Positions 19,247 to 28,728 of a stretch of DNA of 64,000 nt are shown one piece after another. This DNA is from Rhodospirillales bacterium (GTDB lineage Bacteria > Pseudomonadota > Alphaproteobacteria > Rhodospirillales > Defluviicoccaceae): the NCBI GenBank assembly GCA_016712375.1, contig JADJRE010000001.1, positions 62,001-126,000 of the forward strand, given 5' to 3'. The stretch's first letter is position 1. Each line of letters starts with the position of its first letter. The translations under genes were made by a program, and so were the position numbers. Below the pieces are notes generated by a model. The model worked only from the letters and a program-made list of their open reading frames with translations, did no database searches and had not been told where the DNA came from.

Positions 19247-21463
19247 CTAAAGGAAGGTCTGCGGGTCTATATCGACCTGCAGACGAACGGAGCGAGCGAG
19301 CGAGACGTTGGCCAACCAATTTCGCACCCAAGCTGACAAGGGGAAGTCACGGGGTGCGACTGCTAGCAATCGGCGACGATGCCGGCCTCGGAGCAGAGCA
19401 AGAGGCGCCGGCGCCGGGCCGAGCACGCGCACGCCGTGAGCCGCAGGAGCCAACCGGGCGAGTGCATGGGCAGCGCTTTCCGCGTGCCTTTCGTCGCGCG
19501 CTGAAATGATCAGCGCTGCTAGCCGGCCGAATGGCGGCATCCCGGCGTCGCGGCGGTCGGCCTCCTCAGCGGCAAGAAACCGAGCTGCGTCACCGGCGGC
19601 GAGTGCGGCGATAACGGGATGCTTTGGCCAAACACTCTGCAGTAGAATTCGGCCAGGTTCTTCCCCCCAGGCCACCTCCCGCCCGGCGCGACCACCGACC
19701 TGATATAGAAGCTGAAAGGTGCGTTCAGCGGCACGAAGATCGCCGCCAGCTAGACCTAAGTCAGCATCGATAATGCCAACGAGCGTCAGGAGCGGGAAAT
19801 GGTAGCCTTTCGCGAAGATTTGTGTGCCGATGATCACGTCGACCTCATGGCGCTCTATGCGCGCCACCAACTTAGCCGCGGCTGACGGGCCGGGCAGCAT
19901 GTCGGAAGTGGCCAGTGCAATGCGCGCATCGGGAACAATCGCTGCCATCTCCTCGGCAAGTCGCTCAACGCCGGGTCCGCAGGGAGAAAGCGCATCAGCG
20001 GCTCCGCAGGCCGGACAAGCCCGCGGCAGTGGGCGGCTGTAGCTGCAATGGTGGCATTGCAGCCGGCCGATCAGACGGTGTTCGACCATCCAAGCAGTAC
20101 ACGACGGGCAACGCAGCCGGTGGCCGCAGGCCCGACACAAGGTAAGGGGGGCGTAGCCGCGGCGGTTAAGGAAAAGCATAGCCTGCCGGCCTTCGGCAAA
20201 CGTCTCGACCAACGCGCTGCGTAGCGCAGGTGAGACGAAACCGCCTTTGGGTGGCCTCTCGCGGCGGAGGTCAATCACCTCGATTTCTGGCGCCGGTCCG
20301 GCCGCTGCCCGTTCCGGCAGGGTGCGCTCGCGGTAGCGGCCGGCGCGGACGTTGACCGCCGTTTCCAGCGACGGTGTTGCCGAGACCAACACGCACGAGA
20401 TCGGTCCCAACCTCGCCCGCACTACCGCCATGTCGCGAGCATGGTAGGCAACGCCCTCCTCCTGCTTGAACGAGCTGTCATGCTCCTCGTCGACGATGAT
20501 CAGGCCGAGCCTGGGGAACGGCAAAAATAATGCCGAGCGGGCTCCGACCACTACTTGCGCCGCACCCTCGGCTACCGACCGCCATATGCGACGCCGATGT
20601 GACCGGCTGAGGTCAGAGTGCCATTCGGCAGGTGGAGCGCCAAAGCGACGGGCGAAGCGAGCCCGCCACTGCGCCCCCAGCGCGATTTCTGGAAGGAGGA
20701 CAAGCGTTTGCAGGCCTTGAGCTAGCGCTTCTGCTATCCCCTCAAAGTAAACATCGGTCTTCCCCGATCCTGGGACGCCGTGCAGCAACTCAACGCCGAA
20801 GCCCGCATTGATGGCTGCCCGCAAAGCAGTCGCTACCTCGGCTTGTGCGGCACTCAGCACACGACCGGGACGACGCCAGTCTGGCGCCGGCAGCGGAGAG
20901 GTCGGCACTTCAGTTTCCTCGAGAACGCCGGCACGGAGCAAGCGGCGCACTACTTCCTTACCGCATCGAGCAGCACGCGCTAGCTCGGCAGAGGTGCGCG
21001 GCGACCCGTCTCCCAGAATGGCAAGGACGCGAGCTTGCGCCACCGATGGGATAATCTCCAGCGATGACCTTGCTAGCTTAATCGCCCGCAGCGACAGCAC
21101 CAAAGCCTCGGGCACGCTTAACATCATCCGTAGAACCGCGCCCTGCGGCTGTACGGTATAGTCAGATACCCAATCGACAAATCGCCGACAGACCAGTGGT
21201 AGTGGCGGGGCCGGCAAGAGACGTATCAGGTGCTTGATTTTCGCGGCATCTACCGCCCCGAAGCTCGGTCCCCAAACTACGGCAGGCAGGCAACGACCTC
21301 CCAACGGAACCTCCACGTAGTCGCCGGTAGCTACCTGCACACCTAATGGAACGATGTAATCGTAAGGCCCTGTCAGCGGCAACGGCAGCAGCGCCGCTAA
21401 CCGATCTCCCTCGTGAAATTGTTGCTGCTCCACGCCGCCACCACTGTCGGGCTTGTCACTCAT
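19247..21463 (-). CDS. priA: Primosomal protein N' (replication restart helicase)
   Basis: 3'-5' DNA helicase that reloads the replisome at stalled forks. About 738 residues from the ATG at 21463 (MSDKPDSGGG); the open frame extends further upstream but without similarity. Order of parts: N-terminal DNA-binding domain (LPLTGPYDYIVP), Walker A GVPGSGKTDVYFE, DEEHD box, two zinc-binding Cys pairs sets (LCRACGHRLRCPSC and CHHCSY..CPACG), and helicase motif V region IIGTQIFAKGYHFP. Frame intact. Divergent from the DUF484 gene, 53 bases apart. Confidence 0.95.
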   Translation of the reverse strand: MSDKPDSGGGVEQQQFHEGDRLAALLPLPLTGPYDYIVPLGVQVATGDYVEVPLGGRCLPAVVWGPSFGAVDAAKIKHLIRLLPAPPLPLVCRRFVDWVSDYTVQPQGAVLRMMLSVPEALVLSLRAIKLARSSLEIIPSVAQARVLAILGDGSPRTSAELARAARCGKEVVRRLLRAGVLEETEVPTSPLPAPDWRRPGRVLSAAQAEVATALRAAINAGFGVELLHGVPGSGKTDVYFEGIAEALAQGLQTLVLLPEIALGAQWRARFARRFGAPPAEWHSDLSRSHRRRIWRSVAEGAAQVVVGARSALFLPFPRLGLIIVDEEHDSSFKQEEGVAYHARDMAVVRARLGPISCVLVSATPSLETAVNVRAGRYRERTLPERAAAGPAPEIEVIDLRRERPPKGGFVSPALRSALVETFAEGRQAMLFLNRRGYAPLTLCRACGHRLRCPSCTAWMVEHRLIGRLQCHHCSYSRPLPRACPACGAADALSPCGPGVERLAEEMAAIVPDARIALATSDMLPGPSAAAKLVARIERHEVDVIIGTQIFAKGYHFPLLTLVGIIDADLGLAGGDLRAAERTFQLLYQVGGRAGREVAWGEEPGRILLQSVWPKHPVIAALAAGDAARFLAAEEADRRDAGMPPFGRLAALIISARDERHAESAAHALARLAPAAHGVRVLGPAPAPLALLRGRHRRRLLAVAPRDFPLSAWVRNWLANVSLARSVRLQVDIDPQTFL

Positions 21464-21516
21464 TAGCCTCAGTTTAGCCCTTAGCGCTGCGGCTTTGAAT
21501 CTGCTATAGGGCACAT

Positions 21517-22260
21517 ATGACGCAGAACAAGGATCAGCGAAAGCATACGACATTGCCCGGCTCGGCAGAGGCCGAGCGACCGGGTGAAGATGCGATTGCC
21601 GCCTATCTGCGCAAGCATCCCGACTTCTTCGTTGATCGCGCTGAACTGCTGCAGGGGATGACGCCACCATCGCAGTGGAGCGGCGACACCGTTGTCGACA
21701 TGCAGCGCTACATGATGGAGAGCCTGCGCGGCGAGATCGCCGGACTTCGGGACTGCGCCAACGAGGTGATCGAGACCAGCCGAGCCAACTTGGCGACGCA
21801 AAGCCGAACGCATGCTTCGGTTCTCCTTATGATCGCTGCTCAAGATGTTGCAGCGCTCATACGCGCTATAACCGACGATCTACCTATCCTGCTAGACGTC
21901 GATGTTTGCTTGCTCAGTGTCGAGCCGGGCCCCAACTTGGAGTTGATGATCGGAGGCATTGGTCGGCTACGCGGTGGGGACGTCGATCGCTTCATCGGCC
22001 CAGGACGCGATGTCTCCTTGCTCCGAGAAATGGCAGACGACGGCATGATCTTCGGCGCCGGTGCCGGCTTGGTCCGCTCCGCCGCCCTAGCACGGGTGCG
22101 CTGCGGCGAGCAAGGTCAGGTCGGCATGCTCGCCTTCGGCTCGCGCCGCGACGGCGCCTTCCATCCCCGTCAAGGCACGGAGTTGTTGCGCTTTCTCAGC
22201 AGGGTGGTGGAGGCATGCCTTTGCCGGTTGATATCAGTTGCGCCTGGGCGCCCCGACTGA
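21517..22260 (+). CDS. DUF484 family protein
   Basis: A 247-residue DUF484 protein: N-terminal helix motif AIAAYLRKHPDFFVDRAELL followed by a GAF-like domain. The family almost always sits directly before xerC, as here, where the xerC ATG lies 46 bases inside this gene. The role is unknown; the linkage suggests chromosome segregation or regulation of the recombinase. Frame intact. Confidence 0.92.
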   Translation: MTQNKDQRKHTTLPGSAEAERPGEDAIAAYLRKHPDFFVDRAELLQGMTPPSQWSGDTVVDMQRYMMESLRGEIAGLRDCANEVIETSRANLATQSRTHASVLLMIAAQDVAALIRAITDDLPILLDVDVCLLSVEPGPNLELMIGGIGRLRGGDVDRFIGPGRDVSLLREMADDGMIFGAGAGLVRSAALARVRCGEQGQVGMLAFGSRRDGAFHPRQGTELLRFLSRVVEACLCRLISVAPGRPD

Positions 22261-23237
22261 AATGCTTGGCTGCGATACGCCAACTGGCAATTGCTGTCGA
22301 CCTTGCCTCTGCGATCGATGCTTGGGCTGACTGGCTAAAAGGCGAGCGGCGGTTGGCATCAAACACTATTGATGCTTACCTCCGAGATCTTTCGGCCTTC
22401 ATAGGATTCCTGGCTGGATATCTTGGTTGCACGATCGACGTGGCCGGGCTGGCGGCGCTGACTCCAGTCGACTTCCGAGCCTTCCTCGCTATGCGTAGCG
22501 ACCTCGGTTACGAGTTGTCGTCGAACGCTAGATCAATGGCTGCCATACGAGGATTTTTTCGCTTTTTGAAACGTTGTGGCGTCACGAAGGATACGGGCAC
22601 GTACAACATCCGCTCTCCTCGGCTCAAGCGGTACCTTCCGAGGCCGCTAAGTGAAGATCACGTGGTACAAGCAATGCGCTCTGTTGCTGATCTTTCCGAC
22701 GAGGCGTGGGTGGGTAAGCGCGATGTCGCCCTACTGCTATTGCTGTACGGGTGTGGATTGCGGATAGGCGAAGCGCTTGCGCTCAACAGAAGCCCTGAGC
22801 CCTTGGACAAGGCTCTTACGATCGTCGGAAAGGGTAATAGGCAACGTATCGTTCCTGTGTTGCCTGTAGTGCGCGAGGCGCTGGCCGCGTACATTGCCGC
22901 TTGTCCGTACGATACCAGACCAGCTAGTCCACTTTTCCTCGGTGCTCGTGGGAGGCGACTCGATCCCGCTGTGGCGCAGAAGCAGATTCGCCGACTACGC
23001 ACCGTACTTGGCCTGCCTGAGACGGCGACACCGCATGCATTCCGTCATTCATTCGCGACTCATCTCTTGATCGGTGGTGGCGACTTACGCAGCATCCAGG
23101 AACTTCTTGGACACGCTTCTCTGACCTCCACTCAACGATATACTGCAGTAAATGAAGGCCAGATTGTTGCGGTTCATCATGCAGCCCATCCGCGTATCAT
23201 GGCCAAATGCAGAAACTCAAGGAAGGACGGAACATAG
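22215..23237 (+). CDS. xerC: Tyrosine recombinase XerC
   Basis: Site-specific recombinase that resolves chromosome dimers at dif. The catalytic set is complete: Arg in GCGLRIGEAL, Lys in VGKGNRQR, HAFRHSFATH, His in LLGHASL, and the nucleophile Tyr in STQRYTAV. The N-terminal SAM-like DNA-binding domain has ASNTIDAYLRDLSAF. Start MPLPVD at 22215 has GGTGGAGG just upstream and overlaps the end of the DUF484 gene, as usual for this pair. About 340 residues. No phage or integron neighbours, supporting the housekeeping role. Confidence 0.94.
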   Translation: MPLPVDISCAWAPRLKCLAAIRQLAIAVDLASAIDAWADWLKGERRLASNTIDAYLRDLSAFIGFLAGYLGCTIDVAGLAALTPVDFRAFLAMRSDLGYELSSNARSMAAIRGFFRFLKRCGVTKDTGTYNIRSPRLKRYLPRPLSEDHVVQAMRSVADLSDEAWVGKRDVALLLLLYGCGLRIGEALALNRSPEPLDKALTIVGKGNRQRIVPVLPVVREALAAYIAACPYDTRPASPLFLGARGRRLDPAVAQKQIRRLRTVLGLPETATPHAFRHSFATHLLIGGGDLRSIQELLGHASLTSTQRYTAVNEGQIVAVHHAAHPRIMAKCRNSRKDGT

Positions 23238-23249
23238 CCAGGACAGACG

Positions 23250-24113
23250 TCACCGCTCATCAACAAAACCGACACGAAGATACTTCCCTTGCCCGTGTAC
23301 AGTAGGTAAACGGGCATTGATAGACAGTGTTCCGCCGGCAGACAATGTTGTGCGAGAGTTGCTTAGCGTCACGGATCGTAGCTCATTGTGATCGGCATCA
23401 TACATTGATACACTAATGCTTGGCAGCAACACTGGAATGTCAATAACATTGGCGACTTCACCGGTTATCACAATCTCGTCTGACTTTTTAGAGTCGCGCG
23501 CACTTTCAATGTTCCTGATCTCTAGGCCTGCGCCTAGCGATACTGTAGCTAGACAAAGCAATCGGTAAAGGTTGACTGCTGACGGAGAAAAGGCAATAAT
23601 AGGTCCATGCAGCAAGATTAGTATTGAAAACAAACACGTTGCCATCGCTACAGCCGAGAAAGTCGCAGCCAAGGCAATATTGATTGGCATGGCTAACCTG
23701 AATGGTTCTCGGCGCTTGGGCGGAACCGCCACTTTCGGCAATTTATCTACGTTCAAGTTGGACGCAACTGACATGAGTTCTTTGGGAACGAGTTCAGAGA
23801 AAATTGGCGTTGAACGGCCTGGGATCGCCTCAGGCAGCTGCAAAGCCTCGTCAATCGCAACGACATCGGTTTGAGTGCTGCCGCAATCCAAATTGGATTC
23901 GTAGATGTCGTCCTTGATTTTTTCCTGATCAGCAACTTTATCGGGGACTGTGTCGATAAGCGCCTCGGCCTCATTTCTGCCTGTGAATGGCGGCTCCGGA
24001 GCCTGAGTCCAGCGCCAACCACATGCCGAACACTGCACAACCCGCAATTGTAGGCCGAAGTCCGCAGGCGGTACACAATAGGCGATTAGACACTGGGGAC
24101 AAGCTATCATCAT
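23250..24113 (-). CDS. Zinc-ribbon (MJ0042-type) membrane protein, DUF3426-like
   Basis: A 287-residue protein with an N-terminal zinc ribbon (CPQCLIAYCVPP..VQCSACGW), a long polar linker, one membrane segment (IALAATFSAVAMATCLFSIL) and a C-terminal beta domain of the DUF3426 kind. Such proteins lie next to ftsE/ftsX in many alphaproteobacteria; function unknown. It is divergent from ftsE, leaving 124 bases for promoters in both directions. Confidence 0.82.
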   Translation of the reverse strand: MMIACPQCLIAYCVPPADFGLQLRVVQCSACGWRWTQAPEPPFTGRNEAEALIDTVPDKVADQEKIKDDIYESNLDCGSTQTDVVAIDEALQLPEAIPGRSTPIFSELVPKELMSVASNLNVDKLPKVAVPPKRREPFRLAMPINIALAATFSAVAMATCLFSILILLHGPIIAFSPSAVNLYRLLCLATVSLGAGLEIRNIESARDSKKSDEIVITGEVANVIDIPVLLPSISVSMYDADHNELRSVTLSNSRTTLSAGGTLSINARLPTVHGQGKYLRVGFVDER

Positions 24114-24237
24114 GGGCTGTTAGCTAGCTATAACCGATGCCAATTTCTGAGTTTAAGAAGAGCGCAGTTTACGCTGGACCAACTACTAGCTAATAGCGCT
24201 GATTCGGTTATGAGCGCAAACAGTAAAGTGAGAACCG

Positions 24238-24951
24238 ATGCGAGACGACGCACAACTAGTTGCCATTGCTCGATTTGATCAGGCGGCACTGCGGTACGGC
24301 GACGAGCCGGAAGTGCTCCGAGACATTTCGTTCGATCTGCCGGCAGGTTCGTTCCATTTTCTTCTAGGGCCAAGCGGCGCCGGCAAGACGTCGCTGCTGC
24401 GGCTGCTGTCACTAGCTAGGAAGCCGACACGCGGCCGAGTTGAGCTGTTCGGATGCGATGTGAGAGCGGCGTCGCGCTCTGCATCTGCTACGATGCGGCG
24501 GCGTATAGGGGTTGTATTCCAAGACTTTCGGCTTTTGCCTGAGCTGTCGGTGCGCGATAACGTTGCGCTGCCGTTGCTCGCGGCCGGGGCGGATAAAGAG
24601 CGCGTTCGCCAGGACAGTCAACTGCTCATGGCTCGTCTCGGCCTTGATCGTCTGGCAGATACACGACCACCAAGCCTTTCGGGCGGTCAACAGCAATTGG
24701 TCGCTCTCGCCAGAGCATTAATCGTCCGACCCAGGCTGCTGATCGCCGACGAGCCGACAGCCAGCGTTGACGAAGCGTTGGCGCTCCGATTGATCATTCT
24801 GTTCTGTGAGATGAACCGGCTGGGCACCACGGTGCTCATCGCTACCCATAATGAGAAGCTGGCTGATCGATTCCCTTACCCCAAGCTGCGAATAGAAACA
24901 GGGTGCCTCATCGGAAATCAATCGACCTCAATGTGCCGGGCGCTCCTTTAA
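24238..24951 (+). CDS. ftsE: Cell division ATP-binding protein FtsE
   Basis: ABC ATPase of the FtsEX complex that couples division to murein hydrolase activation. Walker A GPSGAGKTS, Q-loop VFQDFRLLPELSV, signature LSGGQQQLVALARAL, Walker B LLIADEPT and the switch His in IATHNEK are intact. The family-typical RLLPELSV segment separates it from LolD. 237 residues; followed by ftsX 61 bases later. Confidence 0.93.
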   Translation: MRDDAQLVAIARFDQAALRYGDEPEVLRDISFDLPAGSFHFLLGPSGAGKTSLLRLLSLARKPTRGRVELFGCDVRAASRSASATMRRRIGVVFQDFRLLPELSVRDNVALPLLAAGADKERVRQDSQLLMARLGLDRLADTRPPSLSGGQQQLVALARALIVRPRLLIADEPTASVDEALALRLIILFCEMNRLGTTVLIATHNEKLADRFPYPKLRIETGCLIGNQSTSMCRALL

Positions 24952-25012
24952 CTGTTGTCAATACTTTAATCCGCCTTCAAAAAGGCGACGACGTGACAAG
25001 GAGGCTGGGAGG

Positions 25013-25882
25013 ATGGGATCACCAGTAGCGCTGCGAGACGGCAAGGGAGACCTGTTTCCCGCGCTGAGCGTGGGGATACTTGTCTACCTAGCCACGATCA
25101 CGATGGTAACGATGTTGCTCGTCAAAGAGATCGGCAGTCGCTGCTTTGAGGAAACCCATGGGCGAATGATGATGCAGTTGCCCGCAGTCAACGACGAAGC
25201 ATCGAGTTCGCAACGAGCAGGTGTGGTCCTCGCGAGGGTCCAAGGACTGCCAGAGGCGCATGTCGAACTGGTTCGCGAGGGCCCACTGGTTATCCAAGAG
25301 CTCCCACGGCTCAGCCTAATGCCGTTGTTGGCTGCACCCCTGCTGTCGCCGATGTTGCCACTAGAGTTGAAACCCGCTACGCGTGACGCAGCGTCGGTGG
25401 TACGTGATCGGCTGCGAAGGGAAATCGACGATGTCCAAATTGTGCTTGGCATGGCGCAGTTGGAACAAGCCCGCCAAGTGATGATGGCGGTTAACGAACT
25501 AGCGCTTCTCGTTCAGTATGTGCTCATCGCTGCCCTTTGCGCCAGCGTCCTTCTATCAACGCTTGCCCAGCTTAAAGCGTCAGACGAAAGCGTAGAGCTG
25601 ATCCATCTGCTTGGCGCCGATGATGCCGCCATCATCAAAATGGTTGTTTGTGCCGCTCTCCGCGCAGCTTTGACGGGCGGATTTGCCGGCTCGGCCATGG
25701 CGATGTTCACATTTATTATGTTGGTACCAATTACTTCCTTGTCCGTAGTCCAAATAATGCAAATATCTTCACTTTCCGCAGCCGCGTGGTTGACAGTCTT
25801 TGTGCTTCCAGGCGCAGCCGTATGCAGCGCAATGTTTGCTGCCTGGATTGCTGCCCGGCGCGCACTGGCATCGATGCCTTAG
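25013..25882 (+). CDS. ftsX: Cell division protein FtsX
   Basis: Membrane subunit of FtsEX. 289 residues, with an N-terminal membrane segment (LSVGILVYLATITMVTMLLV), a periplasmic domain of about 120 residues and three C-terminal membrane segments, the FtsX topology. The cytoplasmic turn LLGADDAAIIKM is the conserved FtsX loop. A GGAGGCTGGGAGG site precedes the start. Short cytoplasmic N-terminus compared with E. coli FtsX, usual in alphaproteobacteria. Confidence 0.9.
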   Translation: MGSPVALRDGKGDLFPALSVGILVYLATITMVTMLLVKEIGSRCFEETHGRMMMQLPAVNDEASSSQRAGVVLARVQGLPEAHVELVREGPLVIQELPRLSLMPLLAAPLLSPMLPLELKPATRDAASVVRDRLRREIDDVQIVLGMAQLEQARQVMMAVNELALLVQYVLIAALCASVLLSTLAQLKASDESVELIHLLGADDAAIIKMVVCAALRAALTGGFAGSAMAMFTFIMLVPITSLSVVQIMQISSLSAAAWLTVFVLPGAAVCSAMFAAWIAARRALASMP

Positions 25883-25888
25883 CGTCTC

Positions 25889-26536
25889 ATGTTATTGACC
25901 GCCTGTGGACGTCGATGGATTAGCAGCACTGCGTTCCGCTTAACCTGCGGTTTAGTTTCAATAAGTCTGCCTTGGGGAGCAGGACTGCTCTATTTCCTTG
26001 CAATCATTCCCAACGAGATTGCCGACACTGATAGCTATACAGATGCCATCGTGATTCTCACTGGTGGAAGTGAGCGACTGAGCACGGGTCTGCGCCTATT
26101 GGCGCAGAACAAGGCGGAGCGGGTTTTCGTTTCTGGAGTGCATCAATCCGTCAACGTCGAGCGGCTTCTGCAGCTGGCTGGTCGCCCGGAGGACAGTCTG
26201 CAACAGCGCGTGGAGGCAGGACACGTTGCAAAGGACACTCGCGGAAATGCCGAGGAAACGGCCACCTGGATGCGCGAGCACGAATTCCGCTCGCTGCGGC
26301 TTGTTACCAGCAGCTATCACATGCCCCGCAGTCTGATCGAGTTTCGGGAGGAACTGCCCGGGGTGCAAGTCGTCTCTCATCCAGTTATCTCCGATCAAAT
26401 GAAGCGCGCGTTGTGGTGGCTGCGCCCAAGAACCGCAGCACTTCTGATTGGAGAGTATAACAAATTTTTACTTACTTACTTTAAATACCGATGGAGCAGG
26501 CTATCGGGTACTTCGCATCCGTGTAACGGAGAGTGA
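25889..26536 (+). CDS. YdcF family (DUF218) membrane-anchored protein
   Basis: 215 residues with an N-terminal membrane anchor and the DUF218 core: DAIVILTGGSERLSTGL, then RVFVSGVHQSVN, DTRGNAEETA and SSYHMPRS. Members are implicated in envelope biogenesis (E. coli ElyC, SanA), exact reaction unknown. It lies 6 bases after ftsX and its stop overlaps the GTG start of plsC, so it is part of the ftsEX operon. Confidence 0.88.
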   Translation: MLLTACGRRWISSTAFRLTCGLVSISLPWGAGLLYFLAIIPNEIADTDSYTDAIVILTGGSERLSTGLRLLAQNKAERVFVSGVHQSVNVERLLQLAGRPEDSLQQRVEAGHVAKDTRGNAEETATWMREHEFRSLRLVTSSYHMPRSLIEFREELPGVQVVSHPVISDQMKRALWWLRPRTAALLIGEYNKFLLTYFKYRWSRLSGTSHPCNGE

Positions 26537-27264
26537 CGACTTTGCGGTCATCGTTATTCGCACTTCTCGCATTTATTTTCTCTGCTGTGCTAGCAGTGCT
26601 ATTTTTACCTGCACTAGTAATACCCCGCCGAGGTTTTCAAGAACTGGCAGCGCTCTGGTGCAAAGGGCTGATCGCGCTGCTCGAGATCTGCTGCGGCTTG
26701 CGCTGGCGGTTAGTGGGAAGAGAGCATATCCCCACCGGAGCCGCCATTATTGCCTCTAAGCACCAGTCGGCCTGGGATACGCTGATCTTCCACGTGCTGA
26801 TGAAAGATCCCGTCTACGTACTGAAGCGGGAGTTGTTATTAGTGCCGTTTCTCGGCTGGTATCTCCGCAAGGCTGGTAGTATTGCCATCGACCGCGCAGG
26901 CGGTTTCCGCTCGCTGAAGGCGATGTTGCCGGAAGTAGATCGAGCGCTTGCCGAAGGAGCAAAAGTAATAGTTTTCCCTGAAGGAACGCGTACCGCCCCC
27001 GGCGAGCGAGCTTCGTACCAGCCGGGTATCGCCGCTCTTTACGCTCGCTGCAGTGCGCCTGTGGTGCCCGTGGCGCTAAACTCAGGCCTTTTTTGGGGTC
27101 GGCGTAGGTTTATCAAGCGCCCTGGAGTGATCACTATTGAAGTGCTGCCTCCGTTCCCTCCCGGCCTTCGTAGCGCCGACTTTCTATCGTGCCTAGAGGC
27201 ACGCATTGAAGACGCAACTGCGCGCCTTTACGTCGAAGGTACCGACCAACAGCGCGGGTTCTAG
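26533..27264 (+). CDS. plsC: 1-acyl-sn-glycerol-3-phosphate acyltransferase
   Basis: Makes phosphatidic acid from lysophosphatidic acid at the inner membrane. N-terminal membrane segment, catalytic H-x4-D in SKHQSAWDTL, and FPEGTRTAPGE as the phosphate-binding motif. GTG start at 26533 overlaps the preceding stop (GTGA). 243 residues. The stop at 27262-27264 is only two bases from the end of an inserted IS, so the gene narrowly escaped disruption. Confidence 0.92.
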   Translation: MTTLRSSLFALLAFIFSAVLAVLFLPALVIPRRGFQELAALWCKGLIALLEICCGLRWRLVGREHIPTGAAIIASKHQSAWDTLIFHVLMKDPVYVLKRELLLVPFLGWYLRKAGSIAIDRAGGFRSLKAMLPEVDRALAEGAKVIVFPEGTRTAPGERASYQPGIAALYARCSAPVVPVALNSGLFWGRRRFIKRPGVITIEVLPPFPPGLRSADFLSCLEARIEDATARLYVEGTDQQRGF

Positions 27265-27265
27265 C

Positions 27266-28700
27266 GTTAACAGCCCATTGACGATGTGTCCGTTGTGATC
27301 ATGGCGGGTTGGTGGTAACGGCGACGATGAGGAGGCCGAAGTCGCCACGGCCGTCGGCGTCAGGGACAGCGAAGAGGAGCATCGCCAGGATCTCCTCGCC
27401 GTGAGCGACGACAACAGCACCCGGCCGGCCGCCTCTTTCGGGGTGCCGGCGCCGATCAGCAGGATCAGGATGCCGAGGTTGTGGCCGGCGAGGTGGATCA
27501 GGTAGCGCTTGTGGACATTTTCCAGGCCGCGCAGCCAAGTCCGCCGCATGCCGCCGCGTTCGAGAGTGTGAGCGAACGACCGTTCGACGATCTCCGCCCG
27601 TCGCCGCATGCTCTGCTTGCCGACCGCCGAGCGCAGGCGGTTGCGGTTGGCGTGGACGGCGTCCCGGGCCTCCGTACCACCGTGCCAACGAAGAAACGCC
27701 GTGTGCTGCGGCTCGGCGATGCGCGTCTTCCAGACGCCGCCGTCGAGGTCTTTCAGCAGCGCCCGGGAGTGGTAACCTTTGTCGGCGATGAGTTCGGCCG
27801 TCTCGGCCGCCGTCGGCGCACGATCGACGGAAGCCAGGTTCGCCGCCGCCGCCCGCAACGCGTCGTATCGCCCTCGTCCGCCGGGTGGATCTCGGCCGCG
27901 ACCACGGCGCCGGTGTCGAGATCGACGGCGTGTTCCGGCTTGTAGGCCAGATGCGTGGTGCCGTCCTTCATCCTGGCGATCTTCGCCTCGGGATCCCGCT
28001 CACCCAGTCCGCGTTGGACAGCTTCTTGCCCTTGCGTGCCCGGTCCAGGCGAACGAGATCGTCGGCCGACGGCGTCGCGATGCCGCTCGAAGCGGCCATC
28101 CGCTTCAGCATCTCCCGGTAGGTCTCGCCCGAGACCCGGCGCACGATCGTCCTGAGCGCGGCGTTCGCCTCCATGGTCGAGGCGTCGACGCCGATCCGTT
28201 CGGCTTTCACCAGGCCGCGCTCGGCGATCAGCGCCAGCACCCAGCCGAACACCTGCTCGTGGACCTCGTGCGGCAGGCGGCTTCGCGTTTTCGACAGCCA
28301 GGAATGATCCGGCACCCGCTCGGTCGTCCGCAGCCGCAGAAATTCCCTGAGCGACAGCGAGTCCGCACAGCGCCACTCGATCCCACGCTCGGAGTCGATG
28401 CCCTCGAAGTAACCCACCATGTGCATCCGGAAGTACCGGCCGGGCGGAACCGACGGAGCGCCCATCTTCGCCGCGTAGTGCGGCTTGCAGTCGCCTCCGC
28501 GAAGGAGTCGAACTCGGCCCGATCAGCACCCGCTGAAGCCGATCGTAGAAAACGTGCCCCGGCGAGCGCGGCATCTCCCGCCACGTTACCACCAGATCGC
28601 CTTGCCGATCCCCCTGCCGACCCAGCGCCATCGGACCCCCCCCAAATCACCGATCAACCCATGGAGTCAAAGTCGCCGGACTTCGTCAACGGCTGCTAAC
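27266..28700 (-). mobile_element. IS5/IS1182-type insertion sequence
   Basis: Bounded by inverted repeats: left from about 27267 (TTAACAGCCCATTGACGA) and right at 28683-28699, whose complement reads TTAGCAGCCGTTGACGA. It sits between the plsC stop and a glycosyltransferase gene. Confidence 0.82.
27299..28631 (-). pseudogene. IS5/IS1182-like DDE transposase, multiply frameshifted
   Basis: The protein reads from MALGRQGDRQGDLVVTW at 28631 through FDSFAEATA (second frame), then GAPSVPPGRYFRMHMVGYFE (third frame), the DDE domain with IGVDASTMEAN and RKGKKLSNADWV, then TTHLAYKPEHAVDLDTGAVV in another frame, and ends with ERSFAHTLERGGMRR and KRYLIHLAGHNLG. At least four single-base shifts are needed. 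The N-terminal DUF772-type domain and the DDE_Tnp_1 core are otherwise complete. The exact IS family name is less certain than the superfamily. Confidence 0.8.
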
Positions 28701-28728
28701 CCGTGCCGAACTCGCCCGCACCTGGAGT

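Noticed and set aside
21675..22214. N-terminal extension of XerC by 180 codons
   Set aside because: This part is an out-of-frame reading of the DUF484 gene; the ATG at 22215 with a ribosome site fits XerC.
27779..28699. Plus-strand open frame of 306 codons
   Set aside because: Antisense to the IS5/IS1182-like transposase.
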